Numbered from the stretch's first letter, positions 17,263 to 28,039 are shown. The stretch: 64,000 bases of DNA from Bacteroidota bacterium (GCA_016708785.1 JADJFC010000001.1:248001-312000); one strand, 5' to 3'. The notes: generated from the sequence alone by a model not told the origin. Program-made: numbers and translations.

Positions 17263-18534
17263 TTAAGCAACCAACTTAAAGTGCTTAATTATATCCTGCA
17301 TACTTGAATGCGAATCTTCTAAAGCCATTGGTAACTGTACTGCTATTTCATTGAGTAAATTCTCAATATCCTGGAATGTATTTAACCTGTTCACCGGAAT
17401 TCTCAAACCTGTATTGTTGTACGATACACTAGGGAATACACTTAAGTTGAAAAAATATCCTTTGTTCATCATTCGACGAACCATATTGTAACCTACATCC
17501 GGCTTCCCTACTCCAATAAATCCTATAGGCGAAATCGTTTCATTTATTAAGGGCAAACCAAGCTTCTTCGCTGTTAAATTGAAGAATGCCATTTTTTCTT
17601 CCAATTCACTTTGCAAACCATAGATCTCCTGGCTTAAATGAATCTTAGCAGATTCAATTGTTGCTCCAAGAATCATAGGTGGCATCTGAATTGAAAAAAT
17701 AAATGCTTTACTGGTATTCTTAACGAGTTGTTGAGAAGCTGCATCCGGATACACAAGCAATCCTCCTGCAGTGCCAAAGGCTTTGGTAAGACCGGTAGTC
17801 AGATATAATCGTGGATGATAATCCACTTGACTCATTACATACCCTGTCCCATTTGGTCCTGCCCAACTCATGCCATGAATGTCATCGATGTATAAATGCA
17901 GTTGTTCGTATTGATCGGCCAGCTTATAAAGTTCTTTGACCGGAGCAAAATCACCTTGCATTGAATATACTCCATCTGCCATATACCAGATCTTCTTATA
18001 GTCGTTTCGAAGAGCTTTTATCCTAGATTCAAGCATATCCATTCGGTTGTGACGAACGATTTCTGTGTGGATATCTCTGTTCTTTAGAAATTGTACAGCA
18101 GTTTGAACACTATCATGGACCTGTGAATCCAAAATGACTGCGTCATCATTTCCAACTAATATGGGAATATTGGACATATGCCCTACTGTCAATGACTGAA
18201 GTAAAAGGACGGGTTTATTGAAAAACATCTTACTCAACAATGCTTCCGATTGCTCATAGTATGCGGAAGAAACATAGGCACGGGAAGATGAGAACTGAGT
18301 ACCATATTTGTTGATCGCTTCGATTGCTCCCTGCTTTATTCTTTCATCATGCTCTAAGCCGAGATAACCACAACTGCCGAAATAAAGGAGTTTGTTGCCT
18401 TTTATGGTAATATGTCTACCATCAAGTTCAATATCTTCAGTGTTGGTATGAACGATTCCTAACTTAGCGGCAATAGACGCCACTTGGTTAACGATATCTA
18501 TAACCATATCATGCTTATTCTTTAACTCAGCCAT
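17263..18534 (-). CDS. Alpha-oxoamine-synthase-like PLP enzyme
   Basis: A fold-type I PLP enzyme of 423 residues resembling serine palmitoyltransferase, 8-amino-7-oxononanoate synthase and 2-amino-3-ketobutyrate CoA ligase. Support comes from YFGSCGYLGLEHDERI near residue 51, MADGVYSMQGDFAPV (cofactor Asp region), DDIHGMSWAGPNGTG and the Schiff-base Lys in TTGLTKAFGTAGG. The family condenses an amino acid with an acyl-CoA. Bacteroidota make sphingolipids with such an enzyme, but this protein lacks the exact motif spelling I would expect of a typical SPT or BioF, and it has no pathway genes next to it. The substrate remains open. Confidence 0.75.
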   Translation of the reverse strand: MAELKNKHDMVIDIVNQVASIAAKLGIVHTNTEDIELDGRHITIKGNKLLYFGSCGYLGLEHDERIKQGAIEAINKYGTQFSSSRAYVSSAYYEQSEALLSKMFFNKPVLLLQSLTVGHMSNIPILVGNDDAVILDSQVHDSVQTAVQFLKNRDIHTEIVRHNRMDMLESRIKALRNDYKKIWYMADGVYSMQGDFAPVKELYKLADQYEQLHLYIDDIHGMSWAGPNGTGYVMSQVDYHPRLYLTTGLTKAFGTAGGLLVYPDAASQQLVKNTSKAFIFSIQMPPMILGATIESAKIHLSQEIYGLQSELEEKMAFFNLTAKKLGLPLINETISPIGFIGVGKPDVGYNMVRRMMNKGYFFNLSVFPSVSYNNTGLRIPVNRLNTFQDIENLLNEIAVQLPMALEDSHSSMQDIIKHFKLVA

Positions 18535-18646
18535 AAATTAGGGTTTTTTCACAGTTCTTTCAGTAAAATATTACTAAAATTATGTGGTTTCTTACGGTTT
18601 GATCCCAAAAATAGATACAATTTAGAAACAAAGTTTTCAACAAAAA

Positions 18647-18673
18647 AAAAGCCGGCCCAAAGGGTCGGCTTTT
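18647..18673 (-). terminator. Terminator of the PKD protein gene
   Basis: The stem AAAAGCCGGCCC (18647-18658) with GGGTCGGCTTTT (18662-18673), one G-U pair and a three-base loop, is followed on the minus strand by nine T. It lies 18 bp after the PKD gene. Confidence 0.85.
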
Positions 18674-18690
18674 ATGCTGTTAATATCTTA

Positions 18691-21600
18691 TTACCTGACT
18701 AAACTCACATGCCCGATGCGAACTTCTTGCTTTTCATTCACATCTACAGTAGAGACTCGATAAACGTATGTGTCTGACTGAGCCGGATTACCATTCACTC
18801 TTCCATCCCAACCTCCTTTTACGTCATTCCATTCCACAATTTTCAATCCCCAACGATCATAGATCTGAACTTGGACGTCTTTCACATTATGCGTGTACAC
18901 TTCAAAAACATCATTGTTGGAATCTCCATTTGGAGTAAATGCATTTGGAATATAGATTTCAGCACTAGGGCGAATTTCAACATAACTTGTAATTGAATCA
19001 ATACATCCATTATTGTCGATGGTGATCAGGTTAACTTCATATACTCCTACATTATCATAAATATGAGTTGGAGAATACTGAGTCGATGAATCGCCATCAC
19101 CAAAGCTCCAATAGAATAATCCCGGACTGGTAGTTTGATTAGTAAAATTCACCAGAGGAAGAAAATCTGTAGCCTGCGACTCATTGCTTACAAACTGAGC
19201 AACCGGAGCCGGATAGATCTGAAGTGCATTCGGACGCATATAAGTTGATGTACAACCACTGTCATTCGTAGCTGTAAGACTAACCGAATACCATCCCGGA
19301 GCTCCATAGGTGTGAATAGGGTCCTGAATACTTGTCGTATTTCCATCACCGAAATTCCATGAATAATATGTTAGACTTCCAAGTACCGGATCAGAATTAT
19401 CGGTAAAACTAACCGGATAACCCTGACAAACATCCTCAGTTGCAAAATCAATTATAGGCTTTGGAAGAATACGAATTAACCCGTCTGTACTATCCTGACA
19501 ACCATGATCACTCGTTACTAATAAATGAATAGGATAATTTCCCGGATCCTGATATGCATGTGTTGGATTTCCTAGTGCAGACACCGAAGAATCGCCAAAT
19601 GTCCAGAAGTAATTACTGATAATTCCTGTTGGCACTGTCGAAGCATTAACAAAAATAGCTGCATCCTCTTCACATGCTGATGGTACACTGAAATCTGCTA
19701 CTGGTAATGGGAATACATTGGCTTGACTTGTATAAGTATCTGTACAACCATTTTGAGAAGTAACTACTAATGAAATCGGGAACGCTCCATAAGATGTATA
19801 TGAATGTGACGGTGATTGTGAATTAGAAGTGTTACCATCACCGAAAGACCATGAGTAATTCAACGGACTTGCATCACTGATTGCAGATAAATTCTGGAAA
19901 TCATTCGGCAGTCCAAAACACACTGATGAATTCGTGAACTGAGAAACCGGTGTCGCCCAAATCGTTTGTTGATTGGTAACTGTTGCCGTACATCCATTAT
20001 CTGAAATTATACTAAGACTTACATTATAAACTCCGGGCTCTGAATATGGAATTGAAGGACTTTGAGCAGACGAAGAAACACCATTGCCAAAATCCCATGT
20101 CCATGAAGTAATTGTACCTGTTGAAATTGCTGATTGATCAGTAAACGAAACAGAATTATCTTCACAGATCGATCCACTTGCTGCAAAAGTTGCAGTTGGT
20201 ACAGGATTAACCTGAACACTTACCTGATCAGTAGCAACACATCCAAATTGATTTGTAACTAAAACAGAATACACTCCTGAAGAAGCAGGAGTTATACTAT
20301 AGTCAACAGTATTTACCGATCCTGGTGTCCACAAGTAACTCGTACCACCACTGGCAAACAATGTTGTTGATTCACCAACACACAATGATTGATCATCACC
20401 GGCATTGGCAAGAGGAATAGGATTTACGGTCACTGTTGCTACATCTGTACTTCTACATCCGTTAGCATCAGTAACAGTTAATGAATAATCTGTTGTAATT
20501 GCCGGACTAACTGTGATTGATTGAGTAACAAAGGCACCGCTATTCCAATCATAGATAGTACCACCGGATCCATTTAACGTAGCATTAAAGCCTGGACAAA
20601 TACTTTGGTTCAGACCTGCATCGGCTATTGGGTTAGGATTAACTGTCACCGGACTATCCATTGTATCCCTACAACCGAAATCTGAAACTACAATCAATCG
20701 TACATTGAAATTCCCTGAAGTTGTATAGAGATTTGAAGGACTTTGAACATTTGAAGTTGCACCATTTCCAAAATCCCAACTCCATGTATTAATTGAACCA
20801 CCTGTTATTGTAGAATTATCTGTAAATGCAATAGAATTATCTACACAAACAGGACCCGAACTATTAAAAATTGCATTTGGAATCGGATTGACATTTATTG
20901 TTGCCATTGCAGAACCGGAACATCCTATAGCATCACTTACTGTTACAGTGTAGCTTGTTGTTGCCAATGGGGCTACTGTAATACTTGCTGTAACAAAGTT
21001 ACCTGGTGTCCACAAGTAAGCTCCACTTCCATTTACAATTGAAATTGTTGCTGACTCACCCTTACAAACTCCCATATCACTGGAAACTGCAACGACAGGC
21101 ATTGGATTCACTGTGATTGACATTTGACCGGTTGAGACACATCCGTTTCCATCGGTTACTGTTACAACGTAATTCGTATTTGCTGAAGGCGAAACTGATA
21201 CATTTTGACCAACAATTGCACCGGGATTCCATTCATAAGATGTACCTCCTACAGCTGACAAATTCGCTGAAGTACCTTCGCAAATAGTTTGATCAGGCCC
21301 CATTACGACTGTAGGAAGTGGATTAACTATCAAGGTCATTGCATCTGTACCCTGACAACCATTATTGTCTGTCACAGTCAACGAATAATTTGTTGAAATA
21401 GTTGGAGCTACAGTAATTGATTGAGTTACTTCTGAATTGTTCCAAGTATAAATTGCAAAGCCCGATGGGCCAATAATATTTGCTGTAGCACCCTCACAAA
21501 TTGCATCATCAGAAATTGAAATTACCGGATTAGGGTTTACGTTCACATTCTGCTGAGAAATACTTTGACATCCACCTGCATTGGTTACACTAATTGTTAT

Positions 21601-23430
21601 TGTGAAATTTCCACTTGTAGAGAAAGAATGTGATGGATTTTGAAGTGAACTTGTATTTGAACCGGAAGCAGCATCACCAAAGTCCCATGACCATGTTGTT
21701 GGATTACCAGAAGATATATCAGTAAAGTCCATCGGCACACCCTGACAAACAGGTAGCGAAGTAAATTGAGCAAATGGAATATTTGTATTTACTGTCAATG
21801 GGCGAACAATTGTATCAGTACAACCGGTTGCAGTAGTAACGATCAAAGAAACATCATACGTTCCGTTGGCAGCATATTGATGCGTTGGGTTCTGAGTATT
21901 TGCAGTGAAGCCATCTCCAAAATCCCAAGCCCAAGTAGAAATAGAACTACCCGCGAGAATCGTTGAATCGGTAAATTGAACCGGACTTCCATTACAATTA
22001 TTTGTAAAATAGAAATGCGCTTCAGGTACGCCTAGCCCTGGAATCACATCAACCACATCTGTATCTGTACAACCTGCAGAAGTAACCGTAACGGTATATT
22101 GCCCTACTCCAACTCCTGTTTGAGTATCTCCGATCGTCCCATTATCCCAAACGTAATTGTAAATACCATTTCCGCCTGTTGCCGTTGCTAAAAGGTTTGC
22201 TGTTTGACTGCAAGAAATTGTCTGATCCGGTCCTGCATCTGCTTCTACACCATTTACGGTGATACAATAAGAGTAAGTATTTGTTCCCTGGAACGGACAA
22301 TTATCATCCTGAACAGTTACGGTAAAGCAATAAGGATTCAAACTTATATCACTTGTATTCGGTGTCCAAGAGAAGAACGCTGAATCTCTGTGACCGTTTG
22401 TTGTAGTAAATGTTGCGCCCGGAATTGTAGAGTTCCAGGTCAATGTTGTTGTGTTTGGGGCATCAGGATCAATCGATGCTATATAAAAACTCAAATTTGC
22501 ATTTGCACAAATTGATGCATCAAAAAACGGCATTCCATTTATCCCTGTTGCAAACGGAATAATATTTCCGCAGTTCTCAACCGTTAATTGAACATCTCTT
22601 TCGACTTGACCTATCAAGACTCCGTTTCTGTATTCATTTACCAAGACTGCAAAAACCGAAACATCAGTTGCTGTAGGTATAAAACAAAAGTCACCGGAAA
22701 TAGGATCGAAACTAATATAGCTATTTAAAATTGGTGATGATGTTGAATAACCTGGAAGATAAGTTACGGTGTCGCTTGCACTTGGACCTGTCCTTGGAGT
22801 CATTAACTGATAAGACAGTGAATCACCATCCAGATCATAGCCACCATGATTAAAACAAAATCTTTGTCCAACACATGCAAATGGAACCGGCGGATTTGTA
22901 AACAGCGGAGAACTGTTACAAAGTCCATTCATATTGTTTATGGTTGAGAATACATAAAGTATATCTGAACCACCGCCTGTGATTGTTGTAATGGCTGCAT
23001 TTCTTGCAGGCTCACCATGACCAATTTCCCAATTCGCACATGGACCCGGTAATGTGATCACACCTTGATAAGTCCAAAGTTGAATACCTGTATATGTACC
23101 ACCATGACATCTAGTAACGGCAGTTGGACATGTTGTTGGAACATCCACTTCAGTGCCTAACTGATTTAGAAAAACTGTTTGTGTTGGATAACCACAACCA
23201 TTTGTAATCTGGACATCCATACTTGTGCTAGGCGTAATACCGAAACAATCTCTGTAAAAAGAAAATGTTACCTGGTATTGCATTGAACCCGGAGTTGGCC
23301 CGGGACCTAAGCAAGTATAAGTCATATCCGAACCCATAGCATGGGATGCAATCGATTGATTGCTTTTGAAGAATAATAATGTCGCTATTAGAAAAAAGCG
23401 AATTAGTGTTGTCGTGTGTTTTTGTGTCAT
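18691..23430 (-). CDS. Giant PKD-repeat surface protein with gliding-type C-terminal domain
   Basis: A 1579-residue secreted protein. The signal peptide is about residues 1-30 (ends near SIASHAMG), followed by a roughly 370-residue Cys-containing region starting SHAMGSDMTYTCLG. Then come eight PKD domains marked by WDFGDG or close variants and about six Ig-like modules with a DQTIC-type start and a TVTVTDxNGC core. The end carries IYIPNAFTPNGDSNNDVFEV and YDRWGLKIVEW, the gliding-motility-associated (CHU_C, type B) C-terminal sorting domain of the type IX secretion system. It is likely an adhesin or matrix protein on the cell surface. PorX at 45.8 kb fits with such a secretion system. The repeats make this region prone to assembly collapse. 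Confidence 0.9.
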   Translation of the reverse strand: MTQKHTTTLIRFFLIATLLFFKSNQSIASHAMGSDMTYTCLGPGPTPGSMQYQVTFSFYRDCFGITPSTSMDVQITNGCGYPTQTVFLNQLGTEVDVPTTCPTAVTRCHGGTYTGIQLWTYQGVITLPGPCANWEIGHGEPARNAAITTITGGGSDILYVFSTINNMNGLCNSSPLFTNPPVPFACVGQRFCFNHGGYDLDGDSLSYQLMTPRTGPSASDTVTYLPGYSTSSPILNSYISFDPISGDFCFIPTATDVSVFAVLVNEYRNGVLIGQVERDVQLTVENCGNIIPFATGINGMPFFDASICANANLSFYIASIDPDAPNTTTLTWNSTIPGATFTTTNGHRDSAFFSWTPNTSDISLNPYCFTVTVQDDNCPFQGTNTYSYCITVNGVEADAGPDQTISCSQTANLLATATGGNGIYNYVWDNGTIGDTQTGVGVGQYTVTVTSAGCTDTDVVDVIPGLGVPEAHFYFTNNCNGSPVQFTDSTILAGSSISTWAWDFGDGFTANTQNPTHQYAANGTYDVSLIVTTATGCTDTIVRPLTVNTNIPFAQFTSLPVCQGVPMDFTDISSGNPTTWSWDFGDAASGSNTSSLQNPSHSFSTSGNFTITISVTNAGGCQSISQQNVNVNPNPVISISDDAICEGATANIIGPSGFAIYTWNNSEVTQSITVAPTISTNYSLTVTDNNGCQGTDAMTLIVNPLPTVVMGPDQTICEGTSANLSAVGGTSYEWNPGAIVGQNVSVSPSANTNYVVTVTDGNGCVSTGQMSITVNPMPVVAVSSDMGVCKGESATISIVNGSGAYLWTPGNFVTASITVAPLATTSYTVTVSDAIGCSGSAMATINVNPIPNAIFNSSGPVCVDNSIAFTDNSTITGGSINTWSWDFGNGATSNVQSPSNLYTTSGNFNVRLIVVSDFGCRDTMDSPVTVNPNPIADAGLNQSICPGFNATLNGSGGTIYDWNSGAFVTQSITVSPAITTDYSLTVTDANGCRSTDVATVTVNPIPLANAGDDQSLCVGESTTLFASGGTSYLWTPGSVNTVDYSITPASSGVYSVLVTNQFGCVATDQVSVQVNPVPTATFAASGSICEDNSVSFTDQSAISTGTITSWTWDFGNGVSSSAQSPSIPYSEPGVYNVSLSIISDNGCTATVTNQQTIWATPVSQFTNSSVCFGLPNDFQNLSAISDASPLNYSWSFGDGNTSNSQSPSHSYTSYGAFPISLVVTSQNGCTDTYTSQANVFPLPVADFSVPSACEEDAAIFVNASTVPTGIISNYFWTFGDSSVSALGNPTHAYQDPGNYPIHLLVTSDHGCQDSTDGLIRILPKPIIDFATEDVCQGYPVSFTDNSDPVLGSLTYYSWNFGDGNTTSIQDPIHTYGAPGWYSVSLTATNDSGCTSTYMRPNALQIYPAPVAQFVSNESQATDFLPLVNFTNQTTSPGLFYWSFGDGDSSTQYSPTHIYDNVGVYEVNLITIDNNGCIDSITSYVEIRPSAEIYIPNAFTPNGDSNNDVFEVYTHNVKDVQVQIYDRWGLKIVEWNDVKGGWDGRVNGNPAQSDTYVYRVSTVDVNEKQEVRIGHVSLVR

Positions 23431-23552
23431 AACCGTTCCTGTTTAGGGTTCCAGGGAATTAGAGAACTTATCTGCTAAAAATAACGATTTTAATCACTCA
23501 TTTCGAAGGTTTTCCGCGAAAATCGAAATTCTTTTCAACAGAAAATGAAAAA

Positions 23553-23599
23553 TGCCGATTTCAGCGCAAAAACGATTTTTTTGTTCTCTAAAATCGGCA
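23553..23599 (-). terminator. Possible terminator after pafA
   Basis: TGCCGATTT (23553-23561) pairs with AAATCGGCA (23591-23599) across a 29-base A/T-rich loop. On the minus strand the stem is followed by TTTTTC. The long loop makes it weaker than the other terminators here. Confidence 0.4.
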
Positions 23600-23626
23600 A
23601 TTTTCCTAATAGATTTAGGTGAATTT

Positions 23627-25297
23627 CTATCTTAAGACCTCCTCTAATGGCTTTCCGGAGGAGCCACTTGGGAATTCAATGTTTAAAAAAGTACAAACAG
23701 TGGGAGCAATATCTGAGACACTTACTTGTCCATGAGTACGACCTTGAATAACATTTTTACCGTAAAAAACTAATGGCACATGTGTGTCATAACGATATGC
23801 TGATCCATGCGTTGTTCCCGTTTTTGATGACCAACTGATCCAACCCGGTTGAAGTTGAATCATTACATCGGAACTTCTTTTCAAATTAAAACCATTTTGC
23901 ATCAACGAATAAATTCCTGAACGTTTAGTTCCTGTCATTAGGTCCGAAGCTGAAATGGCTGTTGCTACTCCTTCAAAGCCTGAAACAAAACGAACACATT
24001 TTTCCTGAACGTCACGAAGATTTATATTTTTCTTCTCGATCAATTCCCTATTCAGATAAATGTTTTGCGAATTAGTATTGAGAATATAATCTCCCTGACC
24101 AAATGATGTATTCAAATATTTCTTCAATGAATCAATTATTGGTCGTGTTTCTATCATATCGCCTTTCAGATCATGATCCATACTAAAAACCGGATTATTC
24201 ACTGCAGCATGATCTGCGGTTAAAAAAAGCAGGTAATCTTCTTTACCGACATGCGAATCAAGAAAGTTTAACAATTCTGCAATCTCTTTGTCTAATCTCA
24301 AATAAGTATCTTCCAATTCAATTGCATTGATGCCATACATATGTCCAACGTAATCAGTCGAAGTATAACTGATAGCCAACAGATCTGTTTCATTTCCCTT
24401 TCCCATTTTTTCATTCACCAAAATCTGTTCTGCAAACATTGTTGTAAGTGTGTTACCCATCGGTACGGATCGAATTAATTCAGGATTTGAATCTTTGAGC
24501 AAAGGAAGATTATGCGGAAAAACAGGTTTCTTTTCTCCATCAAACAAACCTTCATAAGGTGTATTATCAGGCGAACTCTCAGTATATTTTTCTATCGGTA
24601 ATAGTGTTGTCCATGGTTTGGAGACCAAACTATCAGCCACCTTTCTTTTGTTGAAATTGTCGACCCATTTAGGGAGTTCTTTCATGTAGTAAGTTGAACT
24701 GATCATATTGTTACTATACGGATCATGCCAGTACGCCGCATCCGCACCACTCCCTGCAGGAAGTATTGATCCTCTGTCTTTAAGTGCTACACCAATTACT
24801 TTAGATCGGAAATTTGAAGCTAATTTCAACTCATCGCCAATTGTTGAAGTGAACAAATTCTTAGGCGACATTTTACCTGAAATGCTAGTTGTCCCAAGCG
24901 GATTTACAGTTGAATCACTCACACAGTACATCGACTTTTTTGAATATCTGTCATACCATTCATTACCAATTATTCCATTACTGGCGGGTCCTGTTCCTGT
25001 AAAAACACATGCATGCCCACAAGCAGTATAGGTAGGGATATAATCGTAATTAGCATTGGTGTAATTAAATCCACCTGCTAATAATCTTTTGAATCCATCA
25101 GCACCATATTTGTCATAAAAGCGTACCAGGTAATCATAGCGCATTTGATCAACAACGATTCCAACAACTAGTTTTGGTTTTTTGTAGAATACTTCCTTTG
25201 CTTCTGTTTTAGTATTTTGACCATATGTTGTCATTGCTAAAAGCAAAAACAAACCGATTAATTTTAACCTCGAAACCGCAACATTGTATTTATTCAT
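23627..25297 (-). CDS. pafA: PafA-type alkaline phosphatase
   Basis: A phosphate-monoester hydrolase exported to the periplasm, of the alkaline phosphatase superfamily. After the signal peptide (ends near TTYGQ) the metal ligand Asp50 in VVDQMRYDY, the nucleophile Thr91 in PTYTACGHA, the phosphate-binding Lys173 and Arg175 in ALKDRGS, the STDYVGH and TADHAA metal sites and the final His in RYDTHVPLVFYG are all visible. The nucleophile and the K/R pair match PafA of Bacteroidota rather than PhoA or nucleotide pyrophosphatases. Last gene of the hpt-adk-obgE-PAP2-pafA unit, starting 1 bp after the PAP2 stop. Confidence 0.92.
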   Translation of the reverse strand: MNKYNVAVSRLKLIGLFLLLAMTTYGQNTKTEAKEVFYKKPKLVVGIVVDQMRYDYLVRFYDKYGADGFKRLLAGGFNYTNANYDYIPTYTACGHACVFTGTGPASNGIIGNEWYDRYSKKSMYCVSDSTVNPLGTTSISGKMSPKNLFTSTIGDELKLASNFRSKVIGVALKDRGSILPAGSGADAAYWHDPYSNNMISSTYYMKELPKWVDNFNKRKVADSLVSKPWTTLLPIEKYTESSPDNTPYEGLFDGEKKPVFPHNLPLLKDSNPELIRSVPMGNTLTTMFAEQILVNEKMGKGNETDLLAISYTSTDYVGHMYGINAIELEDTYLRLDKEIAELLNFLDSHVGKEDYLLFLTADHAAVNNPVFSMDHDLKGDMIETRPIIDSLKKYLNTSFGQGDYILNTNSQNIYLNRELIEKKNINLRDVQEKCVRFVSGFEGVATAISASDLMTGTKRSGIYSLMQNGFNLKRSSDVMIQLQPGWISWSSKTGTTHGSAYRYDTHVPLVFYGKNVIQGRTHGQVSVSDIAPTVCTFLNIEFPSGSSGKPLEEVLR

Positions 25298-25298
25298 T

Positions 25299-25886
25299 TC
25301 AATTTATTTTAATAATTTCTTTACTAAATTTATTTCTCAATAAAAAAAACAGGCTTGATATCAACCAACCAAAAAACACTCCTGCAAGTGCTCCGCCTAG
25401 AATATCTGACAAGTAATGCACTCCCAAATATACTCTTGAAAATGCAACCAGTCCTGCCCAGATCCAAAGCAGCCACAACCATTTCAACCGTACTTCTTTG
25501 AGAATAAAGGTAAGAAAAGTTGTTATCGCAAATACATTTGATGCATGCGAAGAAATGAATCCATACATTCCACCTTTATAATCATTGACAAGGTGAAGTT
25601 GCGGGCCAAGAATGATATTGTGAGTTGGCCGATATCGCATTACCCATTGCTTCACTAAACCCGAAGCAAATTGATCGCTTAAGGTGATCAAGATTATGAT
25701 GCATAACAGAATCAGCCATGATTGCGACCTGAAATTTTTCAAAACAAGATAAAGCAGAAGAATATATAGCGGAATCCATACCCACGTCATGCTCACGATA
25801 TAAAAAAACGAGTCGAGAAAAGGCGTATGTTTTCCATTGACAAACAAAACAAAATCAGCATCAAGGTCTTTGAGCTTTTCAATCAT
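25299..25886 (-). CDS. PAP2 family membrane phosphatase
   Basis: An integral membrane lipid phosphatase with about five or six helices. The three PAP2 motifs are present: KQWVMRYRP, SSHAS (the second-motif His) and SRVYLGVHYLSD (the nucleophile His and Asp). Candidate substrates are undecaprenyl pyrophosphate, phosphatidylglycerol phosphate or a lipid A phosphate; the sequence does not decide between them. Its start codon follows directly on the obgE stop codon with no gap, so the two are translationally coupled. Confidence 0.88.
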   Translation of the reverse strand: MIEKLKDLDADFVLFVNGKHTPFLDSFFYIVSMTWVWIPLYILLLYLVLKNFRSQSWLILLCIIILITLSDQFASGLVKQWVMRYRPTHNIILGPQLHLVNDYKGGMYGFISSHASNVFAITTFLTFILKEVRLKWLWLLWIWAGLVAFSRVYLGVHYLSDILGGALAGVFFGWLISSLFFLLRNKFSKEIIKIN

Positions 25887-26888
25887 CTATTCTGTTTCTT
25901 TATTCAATTGCTCCCAAAGCAAATCCTTTAATTTGTCGATACCTAAACCGGAAACAGAAGAAATAAATACTGACGGAATTCCTTTGGGAATCTCTTTACG
26001 CATCTCTTCGATCAATTCATTGTCGAGCATATCACATTTTGTAATTGCCAATACTGATGATTTATCTAGTAACTCAGGATTATATTCTCTCAATTCATTT
26101 ACCAGAATATCGTAATCTGCTTTGATATTTTTGCTGTCGCAGGGAATCATAAAAAGCAAAATAGAATTCCGCTCAATATGTCGAAGGAACCGTATTCCAA
26201 TTCCTTTTCCTGTATGTGCTCCCTCAATAATTCCGGGTATATCGGCCATCACAAATGAACGATCACTTCTATATCCTACGATACCTAAATTCGGAACAAG
26301 TGTTGTAAACGGATAATCTGCGATCTCAGGTTTCGCTGCACTAACCACAGAGAGTAAAGTCGATTTTCCTGCATTCGGAAATCCAACAAGACCTACATCA
26401 GCAAGCAATTTCAATTCCAGAATTTTCCATTCTTCGACACCGGGTTCTCCGGGTTGTGCAAATCGTGGAGTCTGTAAAGTCGCTGTCTTGAAAAAGTTAT
26501 TTCCTTTTCCTCCTCTTCCACCGGGAGCAATAATTACTTCCTGGCCTTCCTCTGTAATTTCAAAAAGAACCCCATCTGTTTCTGCATCGCGTGCAATTGT
26601 ACCGATTGGAACATCGAGGTATTCATCATGTCCATCTGCCCCATGTTTCAATGTGCTTCCACCTTTTTCACCGGGCTCAGCAATAACATGCTTACGATAT
26701 TTCAAATGTAGTAGTGTCCAGAGTTGTTTGTTTCCACGAACAATGATATGTCCACCTCTACCTCCATCACCTCCATCAGGTCCTCCTTTAGCAGTATGTT
26801 TGTCGCGATGAAAATGGACAGCACCGGCTCCACCGGCACCACTTCGACAACAAATTTTTACGTAATCAACAAAATTAGTCCCTGACAT
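25887..26888 (-). CDS. obgE: Obg GTPase
   Basis: An essential GTPase in 50S ribosome maturation and stress control. The N-terminal glycine-rich Obg fold ([19 protein letters not shown], then GGRGGKGN near residue 122) is followed by the G domain with the P-loop GFPNAGKST near 165-173, switch region [15 protein letters not shown] and TKCD. It ends with the G domain at 333 residues; the variable C-terminal OCT extension is absent, as in many homologues. Confidence 0.95.
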   Translation of the reverse strand: MSGTNFVDYVKICCRSGAGGAGAVHFHRDKHTAKGGPDGGDGGRGGHIIVRGNKQLWTLLHLKYRKHVIAEPGEKGGSTLKHGADGHDEYLDVPIGTIARDAETDGVLFEITEEGQEVIIAPGGRGGKGNNFFKTATLQTPRFAQPGEPGVEEWKILELKLLADVGLVGFPNAGKSTLLSVVSAAKPEIADYPFTTLVPNLGIVGYRSDRSFVMADIPGIIEGAHTGKGIGIRFLRHIERNSILLFMIPCDSKNIKADYDILVNELREYNPELLDKSSVLAITKCDMLDNELIEEMRKEIPKGIPSVFISSVSGLGIDKLKDLLWEQLNKETE

Positions 26889-26896
26889 GTTTGGTT

Positions 26897-27475
26897 TTAT
26901 TTCACCGAAGAGGTGATCACTTTCGAAAGACTACTAAAAATATCATCAATAGTACCCGTACCATGGATACTGTGAAACTTCCCTTGACGAGAATAGTAAT
27001 CTTTCAAAGGCGCAGTCTTCGTATTATATTCATTAATTCTTTTTGCAATGATAGATTCGTTCTGATCATCGGCGCGACCTGATTCTAACCCTCTATTCAA
27101 TAATCTTTTTATCAATTCAGAATCTTCAACTTCCAGTGCAAGCATCATAGAGATGGCAGTTCCTTTTCTTTCAAGCATTTTATCCAATGAATCTGCTTGA
27201 GCAGTGGTCCTTGGAAAGCCATCGAAAATAAATCCATTCGCTCCTGCATTTGAATCGATCTTTGATTCAATCATTCCGACAACAACTTCATCGGGCACTA
27301 ACAAACCTTGATCCATTAATTTCTTTGCTTCCAGACCAAGTTGTGTTTTGGCAGCAACTTCTCCTCGAAGAATATCTCCTGTTGAAAGATGCACTAATTG
27401 ATAAGCATTGATGAGCTTTTCAGATTGCGTTCCTTTTCCCGCACCGGGAGGACCAAATAGGACGATATTCAACAT
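26897..27475 (-). CDS. adk: Adenylate kinase
   Basis: Interconverts ATP, ADP and AMP. The P-loop [10 protein letters not shown] is at residues 8-17; [18 protein letters not shown] and [10 protein letters not shown] follow. The LID is the short form without zinc cysteines. It is 192 residues long and lies 8 bp upstream of obgE and 30 bp downstream of hpt, in one operon. Confidence 0.96.
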   Translation of the reverse strand: MLNIVLFGPPGAGKGTQSEKLINAYQLVHLSTGDILRGEVAAKTQLGLEAKKLMDQGLLVPDEVVVGMIESKIDSNAGANGFIFDGFPRTTAQADSLDKMLERKGTAISMMLALEVEDSELIKRLLNRGLESGRADDQNESIIAKRINEYNTKTAPLKDYYSRQGKFHSIHGTGTIDDIFSSLSKVITSSVK

Positions 27476-27505
27476 GGGATAATTATTATCGGTTGATATT
27501 TTTGA

Positions 27506-28039
27506 TTATGCTAATGTGTAAATGTCTTTTAGATTTCTGCCCAAGCCATCATAGTCTAATCCATACCCAACTAGAAAATCGTTTGGCACTTCAAATCCAA
27601 CGTAATCTATTTTCACAGGATGTTTCAAAGCATCAGGCTTTAATAGCAAACTGGCAAACAATACCTGCTTAGGATTTTGTTTTTTCAATTCATTGATCAA
27701 ATAGACAGCAGTGTCACCTGTGTCAACAATATCTTCAATGATCACAACTGTTCTTCCTTCCAATGACTCTTTTATTCCAACAACACTCTTTACAGAACCT
27801 GTCGATTGTGTTCCTTCGTATGATGATACACGTATGAAAGTAATTTCTGCATCCATCTTGATCTCTCGAAAAAGATCTGCCGCAAAAAGAAAAGAACCAT
27901 TCAAAACGCTGACAAAAATAGGACGCGTGTTTTTAAGGTCTTCATTCAACTTTGCCCCAAGTTCTTTCACCCTTTGGCTGATTGCTGAAGCAGTAATTGA
28001 TACCTCAAACTTCTTGTCTTTAATGATAACGCTTTCCAT
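27506..28039 (-). CDS. hpt: Hypoxanthine phosphoribosyltransferase
   Basis: Salvages hypoxanthine or guanine to IMP or GMP using PRPP. The PRPP-binding motif VVIIEDIVDTGDT, the flexible-loop SSYEGTQSTG and the C-terminal FEVPNDFLVGYGLDYDGLGRN are diagnostic. The length of 177 is normal. It is the first gene of the five-gene minus-strand unit, right after a well-formed promoter. Confidence 0.95.
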   Translation of the reverse strand: MESVIIKDKKFEVSITASAISQRVKELGAKLNEDLKNTRPIFVSVLNGSFLFAADLFREIKMDAEITFIRVSSYEGTQSTGSVKSVVGIKESLEGRTVVIIEDIVDTGDTAVYLINELKKQNPKQVLFASLLLKPDALKHPVKIDYVGFEVPNDFLVGYGLDYDGLGRNLKDIYTLA

